In this document: piece by piece, positions 36,549 through 45,791 of the stretch | Layout of the letters: every line of letters starts with the position of its first letter | Position numbering within the stretch: the first letter of the stretch is position 1 | Notes under the pieces: model-generated | The model's input: the letters and a program-made list of their open reading frames with translations, nothing else | The model's database searches: none | What the model was told of the DNA's origin: nothing | Assembly: GCA_019240125.1 (NCBI GenBank) | Contig: JAFAYW010000271.1 | Span: 1-55,916, forward strand | Length of the DNA stretch: 55,916 bases | Source of the DNA: Alphaproteobacteria bacterium | Lineage (GTDB): Bacteria > Pseudomonadota > Alphaproteobacteria > ATCC43930 > CGMCC-115725 | Direction: 5' to 3' | Program-made: the position numbers and the translations under genes

Positions 36549-37703
36549 CTAGCCGACCGGGCGAGCTTCGATCGAAGGCATCGCGATTGCCCTGCGCTGC
36601 GCGCCGGGCGTACCGGCCCGGGATAACACTTGCTCGTAGACACCGACCAACTGTCTTGCGCAACCATCCCAATCGGGTAACTCAAGCTGCGGAATGTCGT
36701 CATCATTCGCCAGTTCCGCAGCAATGGCATTGGCAATAGCCCGGGGGGTTGCCGCCATCGGAATGCGGTGACAAAGGCCCTTATCCGCCAGTTCGCGCAG
36801 TCCCGAGGTGTCGGTCACCAGCACGCGCCGACGCAGCGACAGCGCTTCCATGATGGCAACCGGATGAGCCTCGTAATCGCTCAGTAGAACGACCAGTCCG
36901 GCGCGCATAAGAACATCGGTAAGTCGCTCGCGTTCCGATGACGGGATCGACGTGATGGTCACCCGATCCTCAAGATGAAGCTTTCCTGTCATCTTGCGCA
37001 ACGCCGCTTCGTAGGGGCCGCTGCCGATTATCATCAACCGCGCGTCCGGAAGCTGCCGCAGTAAGTCGGGGAATGCCTCAAGCACGCGTTGATGACCCTT
37101 GTACCGCTCGAGCCGACCGATCGATAAGATCAGGTTAGGATCGCGGATTGGCGGTGCCCCGCTCACGGCGGGCAACGCGGCGCCATTTGGGACGACCGTG
37201 AACCGGTCCCGACCGACACGCATGCGTTGTGAAAAAAGGTCGACTTCGAACTGGGACACCCCGATGAGATGCTCGGCACGTCCCACCAAAGGCGCAAGCG
37301 CCCGTTGTTGAAGCCCTCGGATTGCATTGCGAAGCGGCGACGAGTGGCCCCCGCTGTGAAATGTTAATACAAAGGGGATGCGACGTTGTGCTGCGGCGAC
37401 CAGCCCGATAGGAGCAACGAGCGTATTGTAGCCCTGAAAATGAATAATGTCGGCATCGGTTCGGGATATTTCTCTGTAGATACGTGGTGCCAAATAATAG
37501 TCACGGCCCTTTGGCCAAGCTAACACTCGCTTAACCAGCATCCCTTCCGAATATTCTTCCTGTGGCAACGCTCCCGAAGGGTCCGTTGTCAAAATTGTGA
37601 CACGGTGGCCGTTAGCTACCATGCGGCGTCCGACCTCATAAATGTGAGTCTCAATTCCTCCGATCATCGGAAAATATCGTGCAGCCACCATAGCAATATG
37701 CAT
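36549..37703 (-). CDS. GT4-family glycosyltransferase
   Basis: A 384-residue GT-B glycosyltransferase. The N-terminal domain has RYFPMIGGIETHIYEVG; the C-terminal donor site has SIGRLERYKGHQRVLEAFP (near 205) and SDYEAHPVAIMEALSLRRRVL (near 295) with the conserved E-x7-E. The ATG at 37703 is preferred over one 8 codons earlier because AAGGAC sits 6-10 nt upstream. It is the first gene of the minus-strand glycan operon that runs on to the flippase. Substrates unknown. Confidence 0.92.
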   Translation of the reverse strand: MHIAMVAARYFPMIGGIETHIYEVGRRMVANGHRVTILTTDPSGALPQEEYSEGMLVKRVLAWPKGRDYYLAPRIYREISRTDADIIHFQGYNTLVAPIGLVAAAQRRIPFVLTFHSGGHSSPLRNAIRGLQQRALAPLVGRAEHLIGVSQFEVDLFSQRMRVGRDRFTVVPNGAALPAVSGAPPIRDPNLILSIGRLERYKGHQRVLEAFPDLLRQLPDARLMIIGSGPYEAALRKMTGKLHLEDRVTITSIPSSERERLTDVLMRAGLVVLLSDYEAHPVAIMEALSLRRRVLVTDTSGLRELADKGLCHRIPMAATPRAIANAIAAELANDDDIPQLELPDWDGCARQLVGVYEQVLSRAGTPGAQRRAIAMPSIEARPVG

Positions 37704-38368
37704 AACCTGTCCTTCTGGTGGCTTCATGGGGGCGTCGGCGATACTGCTTCAAAGCCGGTTGAATACAAAGCTAACCACGCTCTGCCGACGCCGAGGAGAC
37801 GGCATTTCTGGTATCACGACCGCCGGCCTTTTACCGTATCTCTTATAGGCTACTCCGGGTATCAGCGGGCGTGGGCATCGAGCGTTTTTCGGGCTCGCCT
37901 CGTCAGCCAACCGTCATCAGCGCGGCGAGCTGCGACTCATCCCAGGTGCCCCAATTGGATGGGTGCAAAGACACGCTTGGCCACGAGCCGCAGCGGCGCC
38001 CCGCGAATTCCCGGTCGTGTCCAGCGTTGCGCACCATGGATTTCATACAAGTCGCATTGGTGCGCGCGGCCTCAGACGAACTTAATATCTAGATTGTTGT
38101 TTCTTTAACAAGGCGCCGGATAAGCGCTCACTTTGACCATTTCGCGTAAGTTCTACCTCCCTCTGATTAGACCCCCAGCTGTTGAAACGGCGGCTACACC
38201 CGCTGTTGTAGCCATCTATTGCACCTTCTCCGGGAAGGGGTTCGCTGTAACCTCGTCGAACCCCTGTCTAATAGCAGTGGGAAGCAGCTGGCTGGCCCTC
38301 GCATCAGCAATCCGCCGGATGGCGATCAGGGGCATGTCTTAACTTTTAATCGATGCAGGTGAATCCCG
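37704..38368. other. Divergent promoter region of the polysaccharide locus
   Basis: 665 bp separate the leftward GT4 operon and the rightward oxidoreductase operon. It contains a hairpin, GGCTACA-n8-TGTAGCC (38192-38213), about 155 bp before the oxidoreductase start. Frames inside (for example 37871-38092) show no recognisable protein character. A likely control point for the locus. Confidence 0.45.
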
Positions 38369-39610
38369 ATGGGACGTATCGTCGACGTAGCGATAATCGG
38401 GGCCGGACCCTACGGCCTTTCATTAGGCGCCCATCTACGATCCCGCGGGATCGATTTCCGCATCTTTGGTGATGCGATGGCATCGTGGAGGGACAATATG
38501 CCCGAGGGCATGTTGTTGAAGTCCTATCCGTGGGCCTCTAATTTGGCAGAGCCGAAGTCGGAGTTTTCGGTCAAGAGGTTCTGCACAGACAACATGCTTC
38601 CCTATCACGATTCGTTTCATCCGCTCGCGGTTGAAACGTTTATCTCATATGGGAAAGCATTTCAGAACCGGTACGTTCCAGACGTCGAGAACAGGCGGGT
38701 GACCACCCTTACTCCGACAGGTTCCGCAATCGATGTGGGCTTCGAGGACGGTGAGACGGTACGGGCATCCCGCGTCGTCGTTGCCGTCGGTATGACACCA
38801 TTCGGCGTACAACCCACGATCGCGGACAGCATCCCTTCCGAGTTCGTGTCGCATAGTTCGGCATACGGCGCGTTCGATAGCCTCGCAGGAAAGGAAGTGG
38901 CGATCGTTGGTTCGGGTTCCTCGGCCACGGATCTGGCGGCGTTTCTGCATGAACAGGGCGTCTCCGTTTCGCTGGTCGCGCGGCAGCCGGAATTGATCTT
39001 TGCCGGAACACCGCGGCCGCGGAGTCTGCTACAGCGCGCAATTGGACCCACCAGCGGCATTGGTAATGGCTGGACGATGGGGGTGTGCGCGACGGCCCCT
39101 TGGGCCATTCATATGCTGCCATCGAAGGTCCGTATTCAACTGGCGAACGCGCAAGCTCTGGGGCCGCTCGGCGGCGCATTCATGCGGGATCGGGTCATAG
39201 GCCAGGTACCGTTGCACCTCGGGAGCAATCTGACTGAGCTGAAAATGCGGGGTGACAGGGTCGAACTGTCGCTGGGTTCAGCGCGCAATAGCCTGCGCTT
39301 CGATCACGTGATCTTCGCCACCGGATATCGGACCAATGTCGACCGGCTGCCATTCCTGACACCAGAAGATCGTAAAGTCATCCGCCGTACAGGTGACGCA
39401 CCGGCATTGTCGCGTCACTACGAATCGTCGATCCCTGGGCTGCATTTCGTCGGTCCAGCGGCGGCCAACAGCTTCGGTCCGGTGTCCCGCTTCGTCTATG
39501 GAACACCGCATCCGGCGCGGCATCTGACGAACTATTTCGCCAGTGTGCTTCCGCACCGCCAGGTCACGGTAAATCACCCACAAGGCATCGAAGTGGCAGC
39601 AGTACGATGA
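38369..39610 (+). CDS. FAD/NAD(P)-dependent oxidoreductase, flavin-monooxygenase-like
   Basis: A 413-residue enzyme with an N-terminal FAD-binding Rossmann motif GAGPYG (residues 11-16), a second dinucleotide motif VGSGSSATD near 180 and an ATG-type motif IFATGYRTN near 315. This order is that of flavin-containing and lysine/ornithine N-monooxygenases. Its substrate is unknown; within a glycan operon it could oxidise an amino sugar or an attached amino acid. AGGTGA lies about 8 nt before the ATG. The stop overlaps the next gene's start (ATGA). Confidence 0.85.
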   Translation: MGRIVDVAIIGAGPYGLSLGAHLRSRGIDFRIFGDAMASWRDNMPEGMLLKSYPWASNLAEPKSEFSVKRFCTDNMLPYHDSFHPLAVETFISYGKAFQNRYVPDVENRRVTTLTPTGSAIDVGFEDGETVRASRVVVAVGMTPFGVQPTIADSIPSEFVSHSSAYGAFDSLAGKEVAIVGSGSSATDLAAFLHEQGVSVSLVARQPELIFAGTPRPRSLLQRAIGPTSGIGNGWTMGVCATAPWAIHMLPSKVRIQLANAQALGPLGGAFMRDRVIGQVPLHLGSNLTELKMRGDRVELSLGSARNSLRFDHVIFATGYRTNVDRLPFLTPEDRKVIRRTGDAPALSRHYESSIPGLHFVGPAAANSFGPVSRFVYGTPHPARHLTNYFASVLPHRQVTVNHPQGIEVAAVR

Positions 39611-40410
39611 GCGAAGTACTTACATTGACGGACAGAGCCGCGGCTGCCAACCGCTCTACGGATGTCTGGCAGAGGCAGCAGAGCACACCTCTCGAAAGCG
39701 GCCTCGAGCTGCCTCGAGTGAGCTTTGTCATTCCCACGCTGAACGAGGCGAAGAACCTGCCTGGCCTTCTGCCCCGCATACCACGCTGGGCGCATGAACT
39801 GATCATCGTCGACGGTCGGTCTACAGATCGCACCATCGATGTCGCGCTACGCCTCTATCCGACGGCGAGGATTGTGCTCGAAAAACAGCGCGGCAAGGGC
39901 GCCGCGCTGCAGGCGGGCTTTCGCGCTGCTACCGGCGATATCATCATCATGCTTGACGCGGATGGCTCAATGGCTCCTGAGGAAGCCATATCCTTCGTCG
40001 GTGCACTGATGTCTGGTGCCGATTTGGTGAAGGGTTCGCGCTTCGTCCAGGGAGCCGGCAGCGATGACATCTCCATCATCAGACTGCTCGGCAACTGGGG
40101 CCTGACCCAGGCCGTACGTATGCTTTACGGCTGTTCCTTCAGCGACCTCTGCTATGGCTACATCGGTTTCTGGGCCAAACACGCGGAATGCCTCCGCTGC
40201 GACTGCGATGGTTTTGAGATCGAGACGCTGATCAACGTGCGCGCGCTGAAGAGCCGACTGAAGATCGTCGAAGTGGCGAGCTTCGAGACGCCTCGCGTGA
40301 ACGGTGACAGCAATCTACGCGCCATTCCCGACGGGATCCGCATTCTGAAGACGATCTTGCGAGAACGGCTGGGTGCGCAACCGCCGCTCGTCACCTACGG
40401 ATGCCCTTAA
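39607..40410 (+). CDS. GT2-family glycosyltransferase
   Basis: A 267-residue GT-A-fold inverting transferase. After a 37-residue polar extension come SFVIPTLNEAKNL, VDGRSTDRT, and the metal-binding D-x-D in MLDADGSM, as in dolichyl-phosphate-glucose/mannose synthase-like GT2 enzymes. No membrane helices follow, so it is the soluble type. Translationally coupled to the oxidoreductase upstream; the epimerase gene follows 40 bp later. It may make a polyprenyl-phosphate sugar that a GT-C enzyme in this locus would use. Confidence 0.9.
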   Translation: MSEVLTLTDRAAAANRSTDVWQRQQSTPLESGLELPRVSFVIPTLNEAKNLPGLLPRIPRWAHELIIVDGRSTDRTIDVALRLYPTARIVLEKQRGKGAALQAGFRAATGDIIIMLDADGSMAPEEAISFVGALMSGADLVKGSRFVQGAGSDDISIIRLLGNWGLTQAVRMLYGCSFSDLCYGYIGFWAKHAECLRCDCDGFEIETLINVRALKSRLKIVEVASFETPRVNGDSNLRAIPDGIRILKTILRERLGAQPPLVTYGCP

Positions 40411-40450
40411 TCAGGCAGGCATTCCATACAGGCGGGAGGCCCCCTGAACC

Positions 40451-41473
40451 ATGCCGAAGTATCTCGTGACCGGCGGGTGCGGCTTTATCGGCTCGCACCT
40501 CGTCGACGCTTTGTTTGCCTACGGTCACACGGTTCGCATCCTTGACGACCTGTCGACCGGCACGGTGGATTACAAGCCGAAGGATGTCGAACTCATGGTC
40601 GGGGACGTCTCCGACCCCGACACCACAAGAGCTGCGATGAAAGGGGTGGACGGATGCTTCCATCTAGCGGCGATCCCATCCGTCGAGCGGAGTATCACCG
40701 ACTGGATCGGAACCCACCGTACCAATCTTACGGGTACCATTGCGGTTTTTGATGCCGCCCGCCGGGCTGGTGCACTCCCTGTGGTGTTTGCGTCATCCGC
40801 GGCAGTTTACGGTGATCATGGCGATGTTATGCTGGACGAGGGTGCAGACCCTCGACCTCTGTCATCCTATGGCGCCGACAAACTCGGGGGAGAGCTGCAC
40901 GCGGCCGTAGCAAGCCACGTGCATAAAATCCCCAATACCGCCTTGCGCTTTTTCAACGTCTATGGCCCCAGGCAGAACCCCAAGTCGCCGTATTCGGGTG
41001 TAATTTCGATCTTCTGCGATCGAATGAAGCAGGGTCGCGAGATCGCCATTTTCGGGGATGGTCAGCAAACGCGTGATTTCATCTTTGTCGGCGATGTGGT
41101 GGCCGCCTTGTTGGCGGCGATGGAACGATGCTCGTCACCCGCCGGGGTCTTCAATGTATGCACAGGTCATCCCACGTCTGTGCGCGGGCTCGCCGACCAC
41201 ATCGGTGGAATTCTGGGATCGCGTCCGGCCGTACGATTTTCGCCAGCGCGTCAGGGTGAAATCCGACACTCGGTTGGCAATCCAGCCCGGGCGCAGCGGG
41301 GACTGGGGTTCACTGCTGCAACCGGCTTGGTGGCGGGCCTGATGCCCACCTTGCAGGCGCTATCCGCGAATCCAGTGGCTGTGCAGCCCACGAGGCAGAC
41401 ACGGCCGCTGACCGGAGAGGTGGTCCCTTTTGCTCAACATCGCATCACCTTGGAAGCCAGCAATGGCGGATGA
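40451..41473 (+). CDS. NAD-dependent sugar epimerase/dehydratase
   Basis: A 340-residue extended short-chain dehydrogenase acting on nucleotide sugars. NAD-binding GGCGFIGSHL (8-17), the SSAAVYG strand (115-121) and the catalytic Y140-x3-K144 pair are all present. It most resembles UDP-glucose/UDP-GlcNAc 4-epimerases (GalE/WbpP-like), but sugar specificity is not predictable. GGGAGG lies 13 nt before the ATG. The small downstream gene starts inside its last codons. Confidence 0.9.
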   Translation: MPKYLVTGGCGFIGSHLVDALFAYGHTVRILDDLSTGTVDYKPKDVELMVGDVSDPDTTRAAMKGVDGCFHLAAIPSVERSITDWIGTHRTNLTGTIAVFDAARRAGALPVVFASSAAVYGDHGDVMLDEGADPRPLSSYGADKLGGELHAAVASHVHKIPNTALRFFNVYGPRQNPKSPYSGVISIFCDRMKQGREIAIFGDGQQTRDFIFVGDVVAALLAAMERCSSPAGVFNVCTGHPTSVRGLADHIGGILGSRPAVRFSPARQGEIRHSVGNPARAQRGLGFTAATGLVAGLMPTLQALSANPVAVQPTRQTRPLTGEVVPFAQHRITLEASNGG

Positions 41474-41657
41474 GGTGAAACAGAGACGCCGACGAGCGAT
41501 CGATCTGCTCGACTCGCTTCGGCGAGACTGGATGCGCGTCGGCTATGATCTATCGGCAGCTGAACGTGCGGACACACAAGCCCATATCTGCGGGTCGCTC
41601 AATGAGCTGACGCAGTTGGTTCACGAAATGCAGACGATCGTTAACGCGCATGGCTGA
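41463..41657 (+). CDS. Small uncharacterised protein coupled to the epimerase
   Basis: A 64-residue charged, probably helical protein (KQRRRRAIDLLDSLRRDW, then a second helix ending in a Leu/Val-rich turn). The ATG overlaps the epimerase 3' end by 11 bp, with GGAAG 8 nt upstream. No family is recognised. Position and helical pattern support a real gene, but this is not strong. Confidence 0.5.
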   Translation: MADEVKQRRRRAIDLLDSLRRDWMRVGYDLSAAERADTQAHICGSLNELTQLVHEMQTIVNAHG

Positions 41658-41793
41658 GCCGGCGTGTCACGGCAGACGCCGAGTGAAGTCGCGTGGAGTG
41701 CCGCAGAGACGCCTCGGCTACGGTGAGTGACGGCGCATCCTAGACGCGGGATACGCCGTCGATCACCTGATAGAGGGCATATTATTCGCAACC

Positions 41794-41807
41794 GCGCTCG
41801 CGAGCGC
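41794..41807. terminator. Candidate hairpin between convergent genes
   Basis: A perfect 14-bp palindrome, GCGCTCGCGAGCGC, lies 16 bp from the cupin-gene stop between two converging genes. There is no clear T-run, so a terminator role is only suggested by position. Confidence 0.3.
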
Positions 41808-41822
41808 AAATGAAGGGTTATG

Positions 41823-42272
41823 TCAGGCCTGTCTGAGCGGATTCGTTTCAGCTGGTCTGCTTATCAGTTGCCGCATCTTGCGGATCGCAAGAACGCCCAA
41901 GGTAACGAATCTTGGTTGGGGCAACCGTAGGAACGCAATCTTTCGAACATAATTATCCACCTTCCAGTGTGCCACTGTGCCACTCGAGAGGGTAAGAACA
42001 TCACCTGGTTGATATTTGCGCATCGGTGATTTTTCGGTGCCGATAAAAGCACAGCCTTCAGTGATATAGATGGTCTCTTCAATATCATAGATCCAATCAA
42101 ACTTTCCGGCTGTGCAGTCCCACTCCAACGTCATCGCTGCGCCATCGGCACTGTGTGACAGAATCGCGCTTCGTGCCACCGGATTACCTTCGCGAACCCA
42201 TGATGCCGGAATCGGGGCAGAAGCGAGTTTGACGCAAGGGATAGAAGCTGGAACCAACGTCTTGTATTTCAT
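41823..42272 (-). CDS. Cupin-domain protein (DUF861/cupin_3-like)
   Basis: A 149-residue single-domain cupin. The barrel strands are visible (YDIEETIYITEGCAFI, then YQPGDVLTLSSGTVAHWKV), typical of cupin_3/(S)-ureidoglycine aminohydrolase-like proteins. The usual metal-binding histidines are mostly missing: the first motif has E-E rather than H-x-H, and only one His (AHW) is present in the second. It may bind sugar or act without metal. It stands as a single leftward gene between the epimerase operon and the TetR gene. Confidence 0.75.
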   Translation of the reverse strand: MKYKTLVPASIPCVKLASAPIPASWVREGNPVARSAILSHSADGAAMTLEWDCTAGKFDWIYDIEETIYITEGCAFIGTEKSPMRKYQPGDVLTLSSGTVAHWKVDNYVRKIAFLRLPQPRFVTLGVLAIRKMRQLISRPAETNPLRQA

Positions 42273-42380
42273 AGATTTCGGAACACTCTCGAGCCCGCGG
42301 AAACGTCGTGCTAATCCAAAGCCAGATGGTTATAATTATTGGGTGATTAGTTTCTATGTGTCGCCGAAAAGAGAAATTCC

Positions 42381-42995
42381 TTAACCGGCTCGGCCAAGCG
42401 CAAACGTGGCTGTCGAGCCTCGGTCGTCAGCGACGATTGCACGGTAGGTTGTTATCACCAACTCATCTACTATAGAGGGCGGCGGCTCCCAGCGTTCAAG
42501 GTGCTGAAGTACGGCCGCAACGGGAACTTCGACCAGCAAAAACTGTGCGCGGCGCAACTGTTCCACGGTAGTTCCACCGAAGGCAAGATAGGCAAACCGC
42601 GACACCGCGGCCTGATTTCGCTCATCCTCCAGGTGAAGTGCTTCCCTTAGCGCTTCCGGCCCCTCGCCATGAACGAAATCATGCCGCCGGTTAAGGAGCA
42701 AGACGCGCGCTTCATTCAGATGCTGACGTGACCAGATCAGCGCGTGCAGTGCGGCTCCCAGTGCATCGCCGGCGTCCAGCGCGGCGGTGAGTCCTTGCTG
42801 ATAGTCGCTGTTGATGCGCAACCATAACTCTGTCAGGAGCATGTCGCGGGATATAAAGCGGTGGTAGAACGAGCCGGTTGGGGCGTTCAGGCGCTGGGTG
42901 ATTGACCCCACCGTCACCGCGAGGGGGCCTCGCTCTGACGCGAGCGCCAGCGCTGCAGCCATAAAATCATCGGTGGCGTATCGAGCTCGACCCAT
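42381..42995 (-). CDS. TetR-family transcriptional regulator
   Basis: A 204-residue repressor-type protein. The N-terminal helix-turn-helix reads ATDDFMAAALALASERGP, then VTVGSITQRLNAPTGSFYHRF, the standard TetR pattern. The C-terminal ligand domain is unassigned. The ATG at 42995 is chosen because homology begins there; in-frame ATGs at 43022 and 43043 would add 9 or 16 unlike residues. It lies upstream of the cupin gene on the same strand, 108 bp apart, and may regulate it. Confidence 0.85.
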   Translation of the reverse strand: MGRARYATDDFMAAALALASERGPLAVTVGSITQRLNAPTGSFYHRFISRDMLLTELWLRINSDYQQGLTAALDAGDALGAALHALIWSRQHLNEARVLLLNRRHDFVHGEGPEALREALHLEDERNQAAVSRFAYLAFGGTTVEQLRRAQFLLVEVPVAAVLQHLERWEPPPSIVDELVITTYRAIVADDRGSTATFALGRAG

Positions 42996-43341
42996 CGTCC
43001 AGACACTGCTGCAGAGAGACATCGGAGAGAGAATTCGGAACAATAATCGCGTACTTGTTTGAAGACTGACTAGTAGCGGCCTGGAATACCATTCCTCCTT
43101 GGTGGTAATCAGAGAGAGGTTTTAATAATTAACGCGATAACTCTGCTCTCATATGCGATTTTGATATGCGGACAAAGAAGCATCCTGACAGACGATGCGG
43201 CGCCAATACCATAATCTGGATTAAGAGTAGCAGATAAAACGCGGCAGCAGCTGACCATCGGCTTCCCTTTGCGCTACCTCGTGATGGCCACGCAGGAGCC
43301 CGTTTTTTAAGCTAAGCTGTCCGAGTCATGAGTGTAATAAG
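42996..43341. other. AT-rich divergent region between TetR and methyltransferase genes
   Basis: About 345 bp, AT-rich in 43080-43200, with a short inverted repeat GGAAT-ACC-ATTCC at 43083-43095 that could be the TetR protein's operator. No gene is recognised. Confidence 0.45.
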
Positions 43342-44121
43342 ATGCATGCGATGACCGCCGCCGTCAGTTCGCCGAGCAGTCCGGGATATCCGCACCCGGG
43401 TGGGTCAACAGCGGGGCGCACGAATGTCGAGTATCGTCTGGCGAAGCTGGCCTCATACAATCTGCTTAAGGGGGTCTGGCTGGATTGCGGTTGTGCCGAC
43501 GGCGGCTATACCAATGCCCTTGTCGAGTGGGGGGTAGACAAAGCCGTAGGGGTCGATCCTGATGAGGAACGGGTACATCAAGCGCGGTTAAACAGCCGAT
43601 CAGTCGCTGTGGAGTTTCACCGCTGCTCAACATTATTGCCGTTTCCAGACATGTCCTTCGATGGCGTGCTCCTGAACGAGGTTCTAGAGCATGTTGAAGA
43701 CGAAGCGGCAACGCTAAGAGAAATCAAGCGTGTGTTGAAGCCAGCCGGACACCTGGTTGTTATGAGCCCAAATCGCTTCTTCCCCTTCGAAGGGCATGGA
43801 TTGCGTGTCGCTGGGGTGAACTTGCCATTTCCGGTACCGCTTGTCCCTTGGTTGCCGAAATCCTGGGTGCTGCCGCTCATGGCAGCACGAAACTACTGGC
43901 CCCATGAGCTGAAGCAGTTGGTAGTAGATGCTGGACTGAAGATCGTGGATGCCGGTTATGTGCTGCCTGTCTTCGAGGTCTATCCATGGATCCCGAAGAG
44001 GCTAATTAGCGCCTATCGACGCATGATGCCGGCAATCGAGCGTACCCCGCTTCGGCGGTTCGGCGTGTCGACACTCGTCGTCGCGACACGACGCCCCGAA
44101 CCCGAGAGGACTGCTCGGTAA
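43342..44121 (+). CDS. Class I SAM-dependent methyltransferase
   Basis: A 259-residue Methyltransf_11-type enzyme. Motif I is VWLDCGCADGGYTNALVEWG (near 47), followed by an acidic VGVDPDEERV and the post-motif core LLNEVLEHVEDEAATLREI (near 111). The second half contains aromatic-rich segments often seen in methyltransferases acting on lipid-linked glycans. Substrate unknown. A second ATG three codons in is an alternative start. It converges on the beta-propeller gene. Confidence 0.88.
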   Translation: MHAMTAAVSSPSSPGYPHPGGSTAGRTNVEYRLAKLASYNLLKGVWLDCGCADGGYTNALVEWGVDKAVGVDPDEERVHQARLNSRSVAVEFHRCSTLLPFPDMSFDGVLLNEVLEHVEDEAATLREIKRVLKPAGHLVVMSPNRFFPFEGHGLRVAGVNLPFPVPLVPWLPKSWVLPLMAARNYWPHELKQLVVDAGLKIVDAGYVLPVFEVYPWIPKRLISAYRRMMPAIERTPLRRFGVSTLVVATRRPEPERTAR

Positions 44122-44168
44122 GCTCGAGCGGTTTCAACAGTTTATGTCTGTTTCTCGACCGGGCGGCG

Positions 44169-45773
44169 CTAAAGAGCCGGCGTTGTAGGCAGGTCCATCG
44201 CTTTTGATGGCGGCGGCTGCACGTTTGCGTCAGCTGAGCGGTACGGCCGTAGTACGTCCGCCGATATCGGGATGAAAGAGGCTTCGATTTGACCGCGTCC
44301 CGGCGGCCGACCGAAAACATCAATGACTTCCAACCCAGCGCTCGCATTATAGGTGTGACAGCCGAATGCCCCTGCGTTGATGTGCCCCACCACCGTTTGC
44401 GAGAATGTGTCCTCACTCAAATTATCGATACGACACAATTCGATCGAGCCACCATACAGGCCTGAGCAATTCTGCGCCGGCCGCACAAGCGTCCCGTTAT
44501 AGATAAACATTGCGCCACCCGGTCGACAAAGGGTCGCATCGATAATGACAGGATTGCAGATATGCCGGGTCCAATCTCCGAAAAGATCACGCGCATGATA
44601 CAGGCTTAACATATCCCACCCGGACGAATGCCATGCGCGCTCGCAGAGAAAGAGCCAATAACGATCATCATGGCGCAGCAGCGTCGCATCATAGGCGTTG
44701 ATGCCCGATATCAGACATGCCGAGCGCTCCCACTTGAATGGGAACTGCGTCGCCCGGTACAGGTAAACGCCACGTCCTTCGCCTGCCTCCGGTATCATCC
44801 AGATGTCGCCGCCGAGTTCGAAGACAAACGGGTAAGACAGATGAAACGGCTCTTCCAATACAATGCCCAGAGAAGTCGTCTGGCCGCCGGGCTTCACCTC
44901 GAGCACAGATATGCACCCTCGCCCAGTCGCGTATGGGAATTCCTCGACGAAGATGAACTCACGTCCGTTATGGCTAAAGGGGAATGGGTCGGCGAAATAG
45001 CGCCGCCGATCGTCTGGAACGATCGAATATCCGAGTCTGGCCCGATTCAGGAGCTGTGCGCAGCCACCAGGCCGCCATGCCACCATCCACTTCCGGTCAC
45101 CAAGCGCAAGGTCGGTCAACCGGCGCGTTACCTTGTGTATGAAGCTCCTTGCCGCGAATGACCAACTGGCCGTGACGGCACCGCCCGTCGGCAACTGTGG
45201 AGAGACCGCCTGAGACACGCATTTTACCGAAGGATGCGGCGCGCCGCCTCGCTCGACCGCGCTGAGGAGCAGCCGTGCGGTCGCGGACAGTATGCCATCC
45301 ATGCTCTTCCCAAGGACCTCGCGATCTACGCTTGCAGGTCGCTCCCACCAAGCTGAGCCGGGCCGGCAACTATCAATCAGTTCCACGAGTATTGGTTCGC
45401 TGCCCGTCAACGCCATCATCAAGCCCAGTTCGCCGGCGCGTCCATTGAATAGGGGCGTGAGCAGTCGGTGCGAGGATGGTGGTGGGCTGTCGTCGGAAAA
45501 GTCGATTATCAAATCGGCGTCGACCGATCGATAATCCAAAACGCCAAACTGATGTTCGACTTCCGCCTGCATTGGCTCCAGCGCATGTTCTCGATCGAGG
45601 CCATACACCAACCGCTCCAGGTCCAATAGAAGCGAACAACTCGGCGGCAGCGGAGATATACCTGGCGCGAAGGCAGCCACAACTTTTGTGCCCGGAAGCG
45701 CCGTAAGCGCTTCCGCCACCCACAAATGCCAGCGAAACGTCCGCGAGCGATCGAGGTATAGGCAAATGCGCAT
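44169..45773 (-). CDS. GINT1-like beta-propeller protein of glycan locus
   Basis: A 534-residue protein with no named function. Residues 1-200 have a Rossmann-like pattern (MRICLYLD...ALPGTKVVAAF). Residues 225-490 form repeated blades (YFADPFPFSHNGREFIFVEE, HLSYPFVFELGGDIWMIPEA, AYDATLLRHDDRYWLFL) like the N-terminal domain of plant glucosamine inositolphosphorylceramide transferase and GH43-type propellers. Bacterial proteins of this design occur in polysaccharide loci. It follows the ATP-grasp gene by 18 bp, so the two are likely co-expressed and work on the same product. Confidence 0.65.
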   Translation of the reverse strand: MRICLYLDRSRTFRWHLWVAEALTALPGTKVVAAFAPGISPLPPSCSLLLDLERLVYGLDREHALEPMQAEVEHQFGVLDYRSVDADLIIDFSDDSPPPSSHRLLTPLFNGRAGELGLMMALTGSEPILVELIDSCRPGSAWWERPASVDREVLGKSMDGILSATARLLLSAVERGGAPHPSVKCVSQAVSPQLPTGGAVTASWSFAARSFIHKVTRRLTDLALGDRKWMVAWRPGGCAQLLNRARLGYSIVPDDRRRYFADPFPFSHNGREFIFVEEFPYATGRGCISVLEVKPGGQTTSLGIVLEEPFHLSYPFVFELGGDIWMIPEAGEGRGVYLYRATQFPFKWERSACLISGINAYDATLLRHDDRYWLFLCERAWHSSGWDMLSLYHARDLFGDWTRHICNPVIIDATLCRPGGAMFIYNGTLVRPAQNCSGLYGGSIELCRIDNLSEDTFSQTVVGHINAGAFGCHTYNASAGLEVIDVFGRPPGRGQIEASFIPISADVLRPYRSADANVQPPPSKAMDLPTTPAL

Positions 45774-45791
45774 GACAAGGTGGTGTTGTAT

